DNA of 64,000 nucleotides from Flavobacterium sp. LC2016-01 (GTDB lineage Bacteria; Bacteroidota; Bacteroidia; Flavobacteriales; Flavobacteriaceae): contig NZ_WMIC01000005.1 in assembly GCF_009711135.1 (NCBI RefSeq), forward strand, positions 398,882 to 462,881, given 5' to 3'. This document shows, one piece after another, positions 53,848-62,187 of this stretch; the first letter of the stretch is position 1; each line of letters begins with the position of its first letter. The notes below the pieces were generated by a model. It did no database searches. It was not told where the DNA came from and worked only from the letters and a program-made list of their open reading frames with translations. The position numbers and the translations under genes are program-made.

Positions 53848-53954
53848 TTTGTCATTCCGAGAAACGAGGAATCTCCGCAAGAAACTCCATAAAGTAATTT
53901 GTCAATCTTTGTCGAGCTACTCGCGGAGATTCCTCGTTCCTCGGAATGACAAAA
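53848..53954. repeat. Large inverted repeat (GTCATTCCGAG type)
   Basis: Left arm 53848-53878 (TTTGTCATTCCGAG..GGAATCTCCGC) pairs with right arm 53923-53953. About 30-bp arms, nearly perfect, with a 44-bp centre. I recall this repeat as widespread in Bacteroidota genomes. Confidence 0.88.
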
Positions 53955-53968
53955 ATGCGTAAAGAGAA

Positions 53969-54006
53969 AACTTAGAATCTTAGAACCTTAGCGACTTAGC
54001 ATCTTT
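53969..54006. repeat. CTTAG-unit repeat, left copy
   Basis: About four spaced CTTAG units. The inverted partner at 54570-54607 carries CTAAG units; the two flank kdpC. Confidence 0.75.
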
Positions 54007-54010
54007 GGAA

Positions 54011-54562
54011 TTAGCGAAGCTGATCCAGCGCCACATTCAATTCCAAAACATTCACAGTTTCAGGACCAACAACAGCCGTATTAATTTTAGATTCAACCAA
54101 AGATTTTACTTTAGCTTCGTCCAGTTTTCTTTCTTTAGCAATTCGTTTTACCTGAATCAAAGCGCCTTGCGGAGAAATATTCGGATCTAAACCACTTCCA
54201 GAAGCCGTAACCATATCTGACGGAATATCAGATTTTTTCAAGTACGGATGAACCAATAAAAGTGTATCAATTCTTTTTTGAACCAAAGCCAAATAATCAG
54301 GATTGCTTGGACCTTTGTTGCTTCCGGCACTTCCCGCCGCGTTATAATCAACAGCCGAAGGTCTTCCCCAGAAATAATTTGACTTATCGAATTTCTGACC
54401 AATTTTTTGGTAACCAACGACTTTCCCGTTAACCAAAATAGTTTCTCCTTTTCCTTGATTTGGAGCCAATTGTGCGATTCCATAAATCGCTAAAGGGTAA
54501 ATAACTGCGAATAAGATTAAGGTAACCGCAGTAAGTTTTATTATAGAAAATAGATTTTTCAT
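54011..54562 (-). CDS. kdpC: K+-transporting ATPase subunit C
   Basis: A 183-aa protein with one N-terminal membrane span (about 8-28) and a periplasmic domain. KdpC features include YFWGRPSAVDYNAAGSAGSNKGPSNP and the DMVTASGSGLDPNISPQGA block. It stabilises and assists KdpB/KdpA in the high-affinity K+ pump. It is placed last of the three pump genes, as usual. A 137-bp spacer with two hairpin repeats separates it from kdpB. Confidence 0.97.
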   Translation of the reverse strand: MKNLFSIIKLTAVTLILFAVIYPLAIYGIAQLAPNQGKGETILVNGKVVGYQKIGQKFDKSNYFWGRPSAVDYNAAGSAGSNKGPSNPDYLALVQKRIDTLLLVHPYLKKSDIPSDMVTASGSGLDPNISPQGALIQVKRIAKERKLDEAKVKSLVESKINTAVVGPETVNVLELNVALDQLR

Positions 54563-54569
54563 TTCTTTT

Positions 54570-54607
54570 GAGATTCTAAGACTCTAAGATGCTAAGGTTC
54601 TAAGTTT
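54570..54607. repeat. CTAAG-unit repeat, right copy
   Basis: Units TTCTAAGA, CTCTAAGA, TGCTAAGG, TTCTAAGT follow one another every 8 bp. Inverted relative to 53969-54006. Confidence 0.8.
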
Positions 54608-54664
54608 TTTTCTTAGAAGCTTAAGGAATCCAAAGTCTATGTTTTTAATTTGAGTTTTTGTAAA

Positions 54665-54690
54665 CCTGACAGGGTTTTAAAACCTGTCAG
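54665..54690. repeat. CCTGACAGG hairpin inside the kdp operon
   Basis: CTGACAGG pairs with CCTGTCAG around TTTTAAAA. Relatives lie at 53782-53802 and 63240-63270, the latter acting as a terminator. Confidence 0.8.
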
Positions 54691-54699
54691 ATTTAATAT

Positions 54700-56757
54700 T
54701 TACATAAAGAGTGCGACCAACAAATCAATTACTTTAATTCCGATAAAAGGAACAATCAATCCGCCAAGACCATAAATCAAAAGGTTTCTTTTTAAGATGG
54801 CACTTGCTCCAATTGGTCTGTAATCAACCCCTTTCAGCGCAAGCGGAATCAATATCGGAATGATAATCGCATTGAAAATTACTGCTGATAAAATAGCACT
54901 TTCAGGACTATGCAAATGCATAATATTTAAACCTTGAAGCGCAGGAATCGCAGTAATAAAAAGAGCAGGAACAATAGCAAAATATTTCGCAACGTCATTT
55001 GCAATAGAAAAAGTAGTTAAAGTGCCTCGAGTCATTAAAAGCTGTTTTCCAATTTCAACAATCTCGATTAATTTCGTTGGATCATTGTCAAGATCGACCA
55101 TGTTTCCGGCTTCTTTTGCCGCTTGAGTTCCGCTGTTCATCGCAACTCCAACATTGGCTTGAGCCAAAGCCGGAGCATCATTTGTTCCGTCACCCATCAT
55201 GGCAACTAATCTTCCTTCAGCCTGTTCTTTCTTGATGTAATTCATTTTATCCTCAGGTTTAGCCTCGGCAATAAAATCATCAACACCGGCAGCTTCGGCA
55301 ATAAATTTAGCCGTAAGCGGATTATCACCAGTAACCATTACCGTTTTGATTCCCATTCTGCGTAAGCGCTCAAAACGTTCTTTCATTCCGGTTTTTATAA
55401 TATCCTGAAGTTCAATAACACCTTGAACTTCATTGTTTTTGATTACCACTAATGGAGTTCCTCCGTTAGAAGAAATTGTGATTACTTGTTGCGCTGTATC
55501 TTCAGGAAAAGTGTTTCCGGCTTGCTGTGCAATGTTTTTAGCAGCGTCTTGTGCGCCTTTACGAATGTTAGTTCCGTCTTTTAATACGACTCCAGAAGTT
55601 CTGGTTTCTGCAGTAAATTTGATGGTATGTGAAATATCAGAAGTAGTTTTTAAGAAACTTGCTTTCGTTTCATTTTTTACATCGATCATCTCACTTAGCT
55701 CGAGAATACTTTTCCCTTCTGGAGTATCATCTGCTAGCGAACTCAAAACAGCCGATTTCACGAAATCATCAAAAGAGATTCCTTTTGTTGGATAAAAATT
55801 GGTTGCTTTTCTGTTTCCAATGGTAATGGTTCCGGTTTTATCCAAAAGCAATACGTCAATATCTCCAGCAGTTTCAACCGCTTTACCCGATTTTGTAATT
55901 ACGTTAGCTCGTAAAGCTCTGTCCATTCCCGCAATACCAATTGCAGAAAGCAATCCTCCAATTGTAGTTGGAATTAAACATACAAACAAAGCAATGAAAG
56001 CCGCGATCGTGATGGGTGCGTTGGCATAGTCGGCAAACGGTTTTAGCGTAACGCACACTATCACGAAAATTAAGGTAAATGCGGCTAATAAAATGGTTAA
56101 GGCAATTTCGTTTGGCGTTTTCTGACGGCTTGCACCTTCAACCAAAGCAATCATTTTATCCAAAAAGCTTTCGCCTGGTTCAGAAGTTACTTTTACTTTA
56201 ATTTTATCAGATAAAACTTTTGTCCCTCCAGTAACAGATGATTTATCACCTCCAGCTTCGCGGATTACAGGAGCACTTTCTCCGGTAATGGCACTTTCGT
56301 CGATTGTAGCCAGACCTTCGATAATTTCACCATCGGCAGCAATTAAATCACCAGCTTCGCAAACGAAAATATCGTCTTTTTTCAATGCCGAAGAACTAAT
56401 GTTTTTTATTTCTCCGTTAGGCAGAATCTGTCTTGCAGGAGTTTCCTCTCTTGTTTTTCTTAAACTGTCGGCTTGTGCTTTTCCTCTTGCTTCGGCAATT
56501 GCTTCGGCGAAATTGGCAAATAAAAGCGTTGCCAGTAAAATTAAAAATACAATTAGGTTATAAGTAAAACTACCTTGGTCATTTGCACCCATTAATATTG
56601 AAATGCAGACAGCAAACATAATGGCTGTTCCAATTTCTACGGTAAACATTACCGGATTTTTGATCATCATTTTTGGGTTCAGCTTGACAAAAGACTGCAA
56701 GAATGCTTCTTTTACCTGTTTACTTTCAAACAATGATGTGGATTTATTAGTTGTCAT
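54700..56757 (-). CDS. kdpB: K+-transporting ATPase subunit B
   Basis: A 685-aa P-type ATPase. The phosphorylated Asp is in [16 protein letters not shown] in the actuator domain (ITGESAPV) and [10 protein letters not shown] plus [16 protein letters not shown] in the catalytic domain are all present. Seven membrane spans as in KdpB. It hydrolyses ATP to drive K+ uptake through KdpA. The usual inhibitory Ser site (TGES) is intact. It follows kdpA by 8 bp. Confidence 0.98.
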   Translation of the reverse strand: MTTNKSTSLFESKQVKEAFLQSFVKLNPKMMIKNPVMFTVEIGTAIMFAVCISILMGANDQGSFTYNLIVFLILLATLLFANFAEAIAEARGKAQADSLRKTREETPARQILPNGEIKNISSSALKKDDIFVCEAGDLIAADGEIIEGLATIDESAITGESAPVIREAGGDKSSVTGGTKVLSDKIKVKVTSEPGESFLDKMIALVEGASRQKTPNEIALTILLAAFTLIFVIVCVTLKPFADYANAPITIAAFIALFVCLIPTTIGGLLSAIGIAGMDRALRANVITKSGKAVETAGDIDVLLLDKTGTITIGNRKATNFYPTKGISFDDFVKSAVLSSLADDTPEGKSILELSEMIDVKNETKASFLKTTSDISHTIKFTAETRTSGVVLKDGTNIRKGAQDAAKNIAQQAGNTFPEDTAQQVITISSNGGTPLVVIKNNEVQGVIELQDIIKTGMKERFERLRRMGIKTVMVTGDNPLTAKFIAEAAGVDDFIAEAKPEDKMNYIKKEQAEGRLVAMMGDGTNDAPALAQANVGVAMNSGTQAAKEAGNMVDLDNDPTKLIEIVEIGKQLLMTRGTLTTFSIANDVAKYFAIVPALFITAIPALQGLNIMHLHSPESAILSAVIFNAIIIPILIPLALKGVDYRPIGASAILKRNLLIYGLGGLIVPFIGIKVIDLLVALFM

Positions 56758-56765
56758 TTTTTATA

Positions 56766-58487
56766 TTATTTTAAAGTAAAGAATTCTGCCAATGGACCTA
56801 AAGCCAATGCTGGGAAGAATGATAAAGCAGCGATAATTGCGATTACAGCAAAAGTCATGATTCCGAAAATTGATGTATCTGTTTTTAAAGTTCCTGCACT
56901 CTCCGGGATGTATTTTTTGCCTGCCAGTAAACCTGCAATTGCTAATGGACCAATGATTGGAATAAAACGGCTTAGCAGTAAGACAATTCCAGTTGTGATA
57001 TTCCAAAATGGATTATTATCTCCAAGACCTTCAAAACCAGAACCGTTGTTAGCAGCACTCGAAGTGTATTCGTATAGCATTTCTGAGAATCCGTGATTTC
57101 CAGGGTTATTTAACCAGCCTGTCGCATTTCCGCTGAACCAATAACCCATTGCAGTATCATGCGCAGCAAAATAAGAGGCTAAAGCGGTTCCAGCTAATAT
57201 TAATAAGGGGTGAAGAATGGCGATAAAAGCGGCAATTTTAACTTCCCGCGCTTCGATTTTCTTGCCTAAAAATTCGGGAGTTCGACCAACCATTAATCCG
57301 GAAATAAATACAGCCAGAATAATAAAAATGTAGTAATTCAAAATACCAACACCGCATCCGCCGTAAAAGGCATTCACCATCATAGATAATAATTGCATAG
57401 CTCCAGAAACCGGCATCGAGCTATCGTGCATACTGTTTACAGAACCTGTAGAAATTACCGTTGTAGCAATACTCCAGAAACCTGACATCGCGGGGCCAAA
57501 CCGAACTTCTTTTCCTTCCATCGCTCCGGTTGTCTGTGCGATTCCCATTTTTTCGATAGCAGGATTTCCGTTGATTTCACTCATAACAGTTGGAACAACC
57601 AGAAGTAAAAATCCGACAGTCATTACACCAAAAATAATATTCGATAATTTTCTTTTGTTGAGGTAAAATCCAAGAGCAAAAATCATCGCAAACGGAATAA
57701 TCATTTGTGCCCAAAGTTCAACTCCGTTAGTAAAATAAGTTGGGTTTTCTAATGGATGTGCTGAGTTGGCTCCAAAAAATCCACCACCATTTGTACCAAT
57801 ATGTTTAATAGCAATAAAGGCTGCAGCTGGTCCGCGAGAAACTTCAACATGATCGCCTTGAAGCGTTGTAATAGCATCTTTTCCTTCAAAAGTCATTGGA
57901 GTACCGCTAAATACTAGTGCAACAGCCACAATTGCTGAAAGTGGTAATAAAATACGAGTACAGCTTTTGATAAAATAATCGTAAAAATTACCTAATTTCT
58001 CTGTTGTTCTTTCTTTCATTGCTGTGAAAATCATAGCGGCAGCAGCCATTCCGATACCTGCAGAAACAAATTGAAGGAACATCAAGACGATTTGCGAAAG
58101 GTAAGAAACCCCACTTTCGCCTGAATAATGCTGTAAATTACAGTTTACGATAAATGAAATGGCAGTATTAAATGCCAGATCTGGCGTCATGGACGGATTA
58201 TTATCAGGATTTAAAGGTAAAGATCCCTGAAACAATAAGACAAAAAAGCAAAGAAAGAACCAAACCATATTAATACTTAAAAGTGCTTTTAAGTGTTGTT
58301 TCCAGTTCATTTCTTCAGTCGAATTAATACCGCTGATTTTAAAAATAAATTTTTCAATTGGATTGAAAATCGGATCAAGAAGTGTTTTATCTCCCAAGAA
58401 AACTTTAGCAATATATTTTCCTAAAGGAATCGCTAAAACAATCGTCAGGATAAAAATACCAATGACGCCTAATAATTCTGTGTTCAT
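56766..58487 (-). CDS. kdpA: K+-transporting ATPase subunit A
   Basis: A 573-aa channel-like subunit with about ten spans. Selectivity-filter segments of the four repeats are visible, for example FIVNCNLQHYSGE and GTNGGGFFGANSAHP. It binds K+ from the periplasm and passes it to KdpB. Length agrees with the family (about 557-575 aa). It follows the kdpF peptide gene by 104 bp. Confidence 0.97.
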   Translation of the reverse strand: MNTELLGVIGIFILTIVLAIPLGKYIAKVFLGDKTLLDPIFNPIEKFIFKISGINSTEEMNWKQHLKALLSINMVWFFLCFFVLLFQGSLPLNPDNNPSMTPDLAFNTAISFIVNCNLQHYSGESGVSYLSQIVLMFLQFVSAGIGMAAAAMIFTAMKERTTEKLGNFYDYFIKSCTRILLPLSAIVAVALVFSGTPMTFEGKDAITTLQGDHVEVSRGPAAAFIAIKHIGTNGGGFFGANSAHPLENPTYFTNGVELWAQMIIPFAMIFALGFYLNKRKLSNIIFGVMTVGFLLLVVPTVMSEINGNPAIEKMGIAQTTGAMEGKEVRFGPAMSGFWSIATTVISTGSVNSMHDSSMPVSGAMQLLSMMVNAFYGGCGVGILNYYIFIILAVFISGLMVGRTPEFLGKKIEAREVKIAAFIAILHPLLILAGTALASYFAAHDTAMGYWFSGNATGWLNNPGNHGFSEMLYEYTSSAANNGSGFEGLGDNNPFWNITTGIVLLLSRFIPIIGPLAIAGLLAGKKYIPESAGTLKTDTSIFGIMTFAVIAIIAALSFFPALALGPLAEFFTLK

Positions 58488-58591
58488 AATTTTTATATTT
58501 TTTAGTGAAAGGTGAGGAGTGATTTGTAAAATGAGTTGATGAATAAATTAAGTTTACATTTCACATTAAGGATTTCACTTTTTTACATGAT

Positions 58592-58669
58592 TTAAAATTT
58601 TTCGGGTTTGATTAATACATATACCAAATACACGAAAACAGCGATTGAAATAATAAATAGTGCAGTCAT
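58592..58669 (-). CDS. kdpF: K+-transporting ATPase subunit F (25 aa)
   Basis: A 25-aa single-span peptide, MTALFIISIAVFVYLVYVLI and then KPEKF. The length, the hydrophobic helix and the short basic-acidic end, placed directly before kdpA, are those of KdpF, which stabilises the Kdp complex in the membrane. It is too short for standard gene callers. Read by translating the minus strand by hand; the stop is TAA at 58592-58594. Confidence 0.88.
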   Translation of the reverse strand: MTALFIISIAVFVYLVYVLIKPEKF

Positions 58670-58672
58670 GAT

Positions 58673-58756
58673 TTAGATTTTTTCAAAAAATTCAACAGAG
58701 AGAAAACAAATGGCAAACAGCACAACGGCTAGCCCGAGTAAAAGAAAAGTGATCAT
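58673..58756 (-). CDS. 27-aa membrane peptide before kdpF
   Basis: A 27-aa open frame, MITFLLLGLAVVLFAICFLS and then VEFFEKI, with an ATG, one hydrophobic helix and a charged end. It ends three bases before the kdpF start. It looks like a second KdpF-sized subunit or a tiny regulator in the same operon. The clean helix-plus-charged-tail design and tight spacing argue for a real gene, but there is no homologue in my memory. Confidence rests on position and composition. Confidence 0.6.
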   Translation of the reverse strand: MITFLLLGLAVVLFAICFLSVEFFEKI

Positions 58757-58834
58757 AATAGTATTTTAGATTTAAGATTGTGGACTTTAGATTTTTCCGA
58801 TTAAACAATTAAACAGTTAATTGATTCAACATAT

Positions 58835-59116
58835 TTATACGCCTGAAGCATTAACCTGCTTGATGTATTCTGCTTTAAGCGTTTGAGGAAACAAATGTGA
58901 AATATTGCAGTGACGCACTTCCATAAAAGAAGAAACCGAAAAAACATACACATTAGAAATGGCGTTTTTAGTTTCGATGCTTCCACTAATAAATAGGCGT
59001 TCAGCAAGAGCAAGGCATTTTTTTGCACGAACGATGTTTCCAGAAATAATAGATTTTTTGGTTATCTCGGCAAAGCGTTCTGCTTGTTTGTAGATTGAGG
59101 TTACTTGATTTTTCAT
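58835..59116 (-). CDS. Small protein, first gene of the kdp operon
   Basis: A 93-aa helical protein not assigned to a family by me. It reads TSIYKQAERFAEITKKSIISGNIVRAKKCLALAERL, a helix-turn-helix-like helical pair, then VRHCNISHLFPQTLKAEYIKQV. It starts the minus-strand kdp set, 78 bp before the tiny membrane peptide, and follows the regulator gene after a terminator. A soluble regulator or accessory protein of K+ uptake is a reasonable guess. Confidence 0.65.
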   Translation of the reverse strand: MKNQVTSIYKQAERFAEITKKSIISGNIVRAKKCLALAERLFISGSIETKNAISNVYVFSVSSFMEVRHCNISHLFPQTLKAEYIKQVNASGV

Positions 59117-59215
59117 TTGGAATGAATTTTTAATGTTCTCTCTCCTTATGCCAAAATATGTTCCGAAAAATCCAAGTTATAGCTAAAGTGCTGTCAATAA
59201 AAGGAATGTAGTTTT

Positions 59216-59221
59216 GTGCCA
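59216..59221 (-). promoter_or_regulatory. Weak sigma-54-like -24 element before the kdp operon
   Basis: Minus-strand TTTTTGGCAC includes a perfect -24 TGGCAC at 59216-59221, 100 bp before the first kdp gene. The -12 position reads CTACAT instead of TTGCAT, so it is a degenerate site at best. It is listed because the neighbouring regulator is of the sigma-54 type. Confidence 0.25.
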
Positions 59222-59233
59222 AAAATCAGGCAT

Positions 59234-59264
59234 AAAAAAAGCCTATCAAAATGATAAGCTTTTA
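59234..59264 (-). terminator. Terminator after the NtrC-type regulator gene
   Basis: On the minus strand GCTTATCA pairs with TGATAGGC (one mismatch), followed by seven T. It separates the regulator gene from the kdp structural genes. Confidence 0.8.
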
Positions 59265-59282
59265 TTGAAATGATAAGATTCT

Positions 59283-59325
59283 TTTAATTATTAATTGTGA
59301 ATTATTAATTGTGAATTGTAAAATG
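59283..59325. repeat. Direct repeat with AATTGTGAATT units
   Basis: ATTATTAATTGTGA occurs twice head to tail, followed by a partial third unit, just after the regulator gene. Confidence 0.7.
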
Positions 59326-59363
59326 TAACCTACTTTGACATTGGAATTTTTAAATTTTGGAAT

Positions 59364-60713
59364 TTAATTTTTCTCTATCCCATATTCTTCCAGCTTTCTA
59401 TATAAAGTCGCAATCCCAATTTCTAATAATCTAGCCGTTTCTGCTTTATTTCCTTTCGTATAATTCAAAACTTTTTGTATATGCAGTTTTTCAACACTCT
59501 GCATCGAGAATGCCGACATAGATTTGGTACTTTTCTCTGCTTGATGCTGCATTTCGTAAGGTAGAACATCCGAAGTTAAAGTATCGCCATTACTCAAAAT
59601 AACCGATCTTTCTATAATGTTTTTAAGTTCACGGATATTTCCCGGCCAGGAATAATTTTCTAATTTCTGCAGAAAATCATCACTAATATGTAAAGTTTTT
59701 TTATTCGTTTTTTCAGAAAACTGTTTTACGAAATGATTAGTCAGGACCGGAATATCTTTAATTCGTTCTCGTAAAGAAGGCAATTTTATTTCGAAGATAT
59801 TCAAACGGAAATACAAATCGGAACGGAAACGATGTTCGTCACTTTCTGTTTTTAAATCACGATTCGTAGCAGCAATTAATCTGAAATTTGATTTTTTTGG
59901 AGTGGTATCGCCAACCGGAATATATTCGGAAGTTTCTAAAACACGCAATAATTTGGCCTGAAGATCAATTGGCATTTCTCCAATTTCATCCAAGAATAAA
60001 GTACCGCCATTGGCTTCTTCAATAAAACCTTTTTTATCTTTTACAGCTCCGGTAAAAGCGCCTTGTTTATGACCGAAAAGTTCGCTTTCTAAAATTTCTT
60101 TTGTAAAAGTACTGCAGTTTAATGCCACAAAAGATTTCCCCACACGATTACTGTTTTCGTGAATCGCTTGTGCAAAAACTTCTTTTCCGGTTCCGGTTTC
60201 GCCCGTAAGTAAAACGGTTGAATCTGTTTTGGCTACTTTTTGTGCCAGATCAATAACCTGTTCAATTCCTTTTGATTTCCCGATTATGGTAGTGAAAGAA
60301 TATTTGTCGTTGATACGTTTTTCGAGTTGCTGAACCTTTTTTTGCAAATGCACTTTTTCGACAGCTTTATAAAGAAGCGGAATAATTTTATCGTTATCGT
60401 CGCCTTTTACAATATAATCGAAAGCGCCATTTTTCATCGCCTGAACGCCGTCTGGAATATTTCCGAAAGCAGTTAATAAAATAACTTCTGTAAGTGGAAA
60501 ACTTCCTTTTATATTCTGAAGAAAATCAACGCCATTTCCATCCGGGAGTTTTACATCACATAAAACAACATCAATTTCGGTTTGTTCCAGTTTCTTAAAA
60601 CCCGATTTTAAATCTTTGGCTTCAAAAACTTCAAAACCTTCCGATTTTATAATACGCGCCAGCAGACTTCTCAGTTTTTCTTCGTCGTCTATAATTAAAA
60701 TTTTGTGTGTCAT
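59364..60713 (-). CDS. NtrC-type sigma-54-dependent response regulator
   Basis: A 449-aa regulator. Receiver domain residues 1-120 with D53 in CDVKLP; AAA+ domain about 140-375 with Walker A GETGTGKE, the sigma-54 contact loop GAFTGA and Walker B GGTLFLDEIGE; Fis-type helix-turn-helix at the C terminus (GNKAETARLLEIGIATLYRKL). The frame continues to 60860, but the ATG at 60713 gives a proper receiver start and lies after a -7 box at 60752-60759. It most likely controls the kdp genes with the kinase 49282-51000, replacing the OmpR-type KdpE of other phyla. Confidence 0.93.
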   Translation of the reverse strand: MTHKILIIDDEEKLRSLLARIIKSEGFEVFEAKDLKSGFKKLEQTEIDVVLCDVKLPDGNGVDFLQNIKGSFPLTEVILLTAFGNIPDGVQAMKNGAFDYIVKGDDNDKIIPLLYKAVEKVHLQKKVQQLEKRINDKYSFTTIIGKSKGIEQVIDLAQKVAKTDSTVLLTGETGTGKEVFAQAIHENSNRVGKSFVALNCSTFTKEILESELFGHKQGAFTGAVKDKKGFIEEANGGTLFLDEIGEMPIDLQAKLLRVLETSEYIPVGDTTPKKSNFRLIAATNRDLKTESDEHRFRSDLYFRLNIFEIKLPSLRERIKDIPVLTNHFVKQFSEKTNKKTLHISDDFLQKLENYSWPGNIRELKNIIERSVILSNGDTLTSDVLPYEMQHQAEKSTKSMSAFSMQSVEKLHIQKVLNYTKGNKAETARLLEIGIATLYRKLEEYGIEKN

Positions 60714-60751
60714 TTGCAGATAAGCTAAACCCGAATTGGTATTTTGATGTA

Positions 60752-60759
60752 CAAATTTA
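60752..60759 (-). promoter_or_regulatory. Promoter -7 element of the regulator gene
   Basis: Minus-strand TAAATTTG, 38 nt before the ATG at 60713. It decides the shorter start. Confidence 0.5.
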
Positions 60760-60880
60760 GGTTTAAAATCACTTTCCTTTTTTGATTTGGAGGAAATTAT
60801 TTTCAAAGAGTAATTTGGTTTTAAAATATTTTTCTCAAAAAGAAATGTACTTTTAAGCAAAATTTGAACCCATATAATTT

Positions 60881-62089
60881 ATGTTAAAACGCATTCTTCT
60901 TATCGTTATACTATTCTTCGGATGTTTTACTTGTTTTTCAAATGAAGTGACCGAAAAAGATTCTTCAAAATCAAAGACCATTTCATTTAAAATTAAATTA
61001 AAGTCGGCAGAAAATGTTCAAGTTAAAGTTGCTCCTTTAAAATATAACAAACATTTCGCTTATAGTTTTACGCTCGATGATGGTTATAGATCAGCTTATC
61101 TAACAGCATTTCCATTATTAAATGGCGGAAAAATCAGCAGTCCAGATAAAAACGAATGGAAAATTGATCAAGGCGGAGACGGAACAACTTCAGATGGTCT
61201 TTTTTATTCGGACGGATTCGGAAATAAAATTCCGTTTAAATTGGCATTGGCTGTAAACGGAGGTGCAATTCGTGATTTGCCAGCAAACCGTGGACATCTT
61301 TCTTGGCCCGAAATTAAAGAAATGTATAACGCTGGTTGGGATATTTTAAGCCATGGTTTTCATCATGCAACAAAACATGGCACAAATTATTTGACAGAAG
61401 TCAAAGAAAATACAGCTTCAATAAAACAGAATCTTGATTTTACAATGTCACATTTTGTAGTTCCGGGCGGAGAAGGCGATGAGAAATATTATTTGGAATA
61501 TGAAAAAGAGGCACTTAATAATGGACATCTTTCGGTAGCGTCTTATTATGGTGTTGGCCCAGTTTTTAAAGTTGACTCAAAAGTAAATTTAGATAAAATG
61601 ATTACGGCAAGAACTTTTGTGCAGAGTTCAAAAGATACGATTGGTTTTAAAACAATGGATCGTTATTTAAAAACATTGGACTCAATCGTAAAACAGCCAA
61701 ATGCACTTTGGTTCAACGAATTTACACATGGAACAGGAAATACAAATTTGTGGAACTTAAGCATGCGTTTTCCTGATTTCAAATATTATATGACAGCGCT
61801 TGCTGATAAATATGGTGTAAAAGGAAACGATTCAATCTGGATGGCGCCGTGGCAGGAAGTTTACGAATATATTTGGCTAAGAGACCGAATAAAAATTGAT
61901 TACAAACAAAAAGGAAAAGATGTAGAAGTGAAAATTGTAATTCCTGAAATTCCTGAAGCATTTAGATATCGAGAAATTTCATTAGCGATTGACGCTTCTT
62001 CTAAATTTGAAATAGAATCTGGCAAAAATTTAATTATAAAAGATGATGGTAAAACAAACCATAAATTAATTCATCTGAAATTGAAATAA
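60881..62089 (+). CDS. Exported polysaccharide deacetylase (NodB/CE4 type)
   Basis: A 402-aa exported protein. A signal peptide ends near CFSNEV (about residue 21). The NodB-type domain has motif 1 FTLDDGY (D66, D67) and motif 2 SHGFHH (H158, H162), which bind metal. A C-terminal domain of about 90 residues (KIDYKQKGKDVEVKI onward) is beta-rich, perhaps for carbohydrate binding. It should deacetylate or otherwise trim an N-acetylated polysaccharide. Single gene, divergent from the regulator. Confidence 0.8.
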   Translation: MLKRILLIVILFFGCFTCFSNEVTEKDSSKSKTISFKIKLKSAENVQVKVAPLKYNKHFAYSFTLDDGYRSAYLTAFPLLNGGKISSPDKNEWKIDQGGDGTTSDGLFYSDGFGNKIPFKLALAVNGGAIRDLPANRGHLSWPEIKEMYNAGWDILSHGFHHATKHGTNYLTEVKENTASIKQNLDFTMSHFVVPGGEGDEKYYLEYEKEALNNGHLSVASYYGVGPVFKVDSKVNLDKMITARTFVQSSKDTIGFKTMDRYLKTLDSIVKQPNALWFNEFTHGTGNTNLWNLSMRFPDFKYYMTALADKYGVKGNDSIWMAPWQEVYEYIWLRDRIKIDYKQKGKDVEVKIVIPEIPEAFRYREISLAIDASSKFEIESGKNLIIKDDGKTNHKLIHLKLK

Positions 62090-62160
62090 TAAATATTTGT
62101 AGCTACAAATATTATAATTCTATTAACATTAGAAAGCAAAGTGCATCAATATAAATGAGT

Positions 62161-62168
62161 TAATTTTG
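62161..62168 (+). promoter_or_regulatory. Promoter -7 element of the monooxygenase gene
   Basis: TAATTTTG, exact TAnnTTTG, 19 nt before the ATG at 62188. No clear TTG at -33. Confidence 0.5.
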
Positions 62169-62187
62169 CACCTTAGCATTATTTTAT

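Larger units (their letters stand above)
53616..54010. other. Repeat-filled spacer between porin and kdpC
   Basis: A 395-bp stretch with no credible gene; the open frames in it translate repeat sequence. It holds four repeats: the GGAGCTA family copy (53652-53735), an AACAGGTTT/AAAACCTGTT hairpin (53782-53802), a large inverted repeat (53848-53954) and a run of CTTAG units (53969-54006). Confidence 0.75.

Noticed and set aside
53620..53892. Open frames on both strands after the porin gene
   Set aside because: Their sequence is translated repeat DNA (GGAGCTA family and the large inverted repeat). Similar frames appear at 63381-63605 for the same reason.
59216..59240. A confident sigma-54 promoter before the kdp operon
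   Set aside because: Only the -24 half is good; no GC is found at the correct distance for -12. It is kept only as a weak site.
60714..60860. Extended N terminus of the NtrC-type regulator
   Set aside because: The receiver domain starts at 60713 and a promoter -7 box lies inside the extension.
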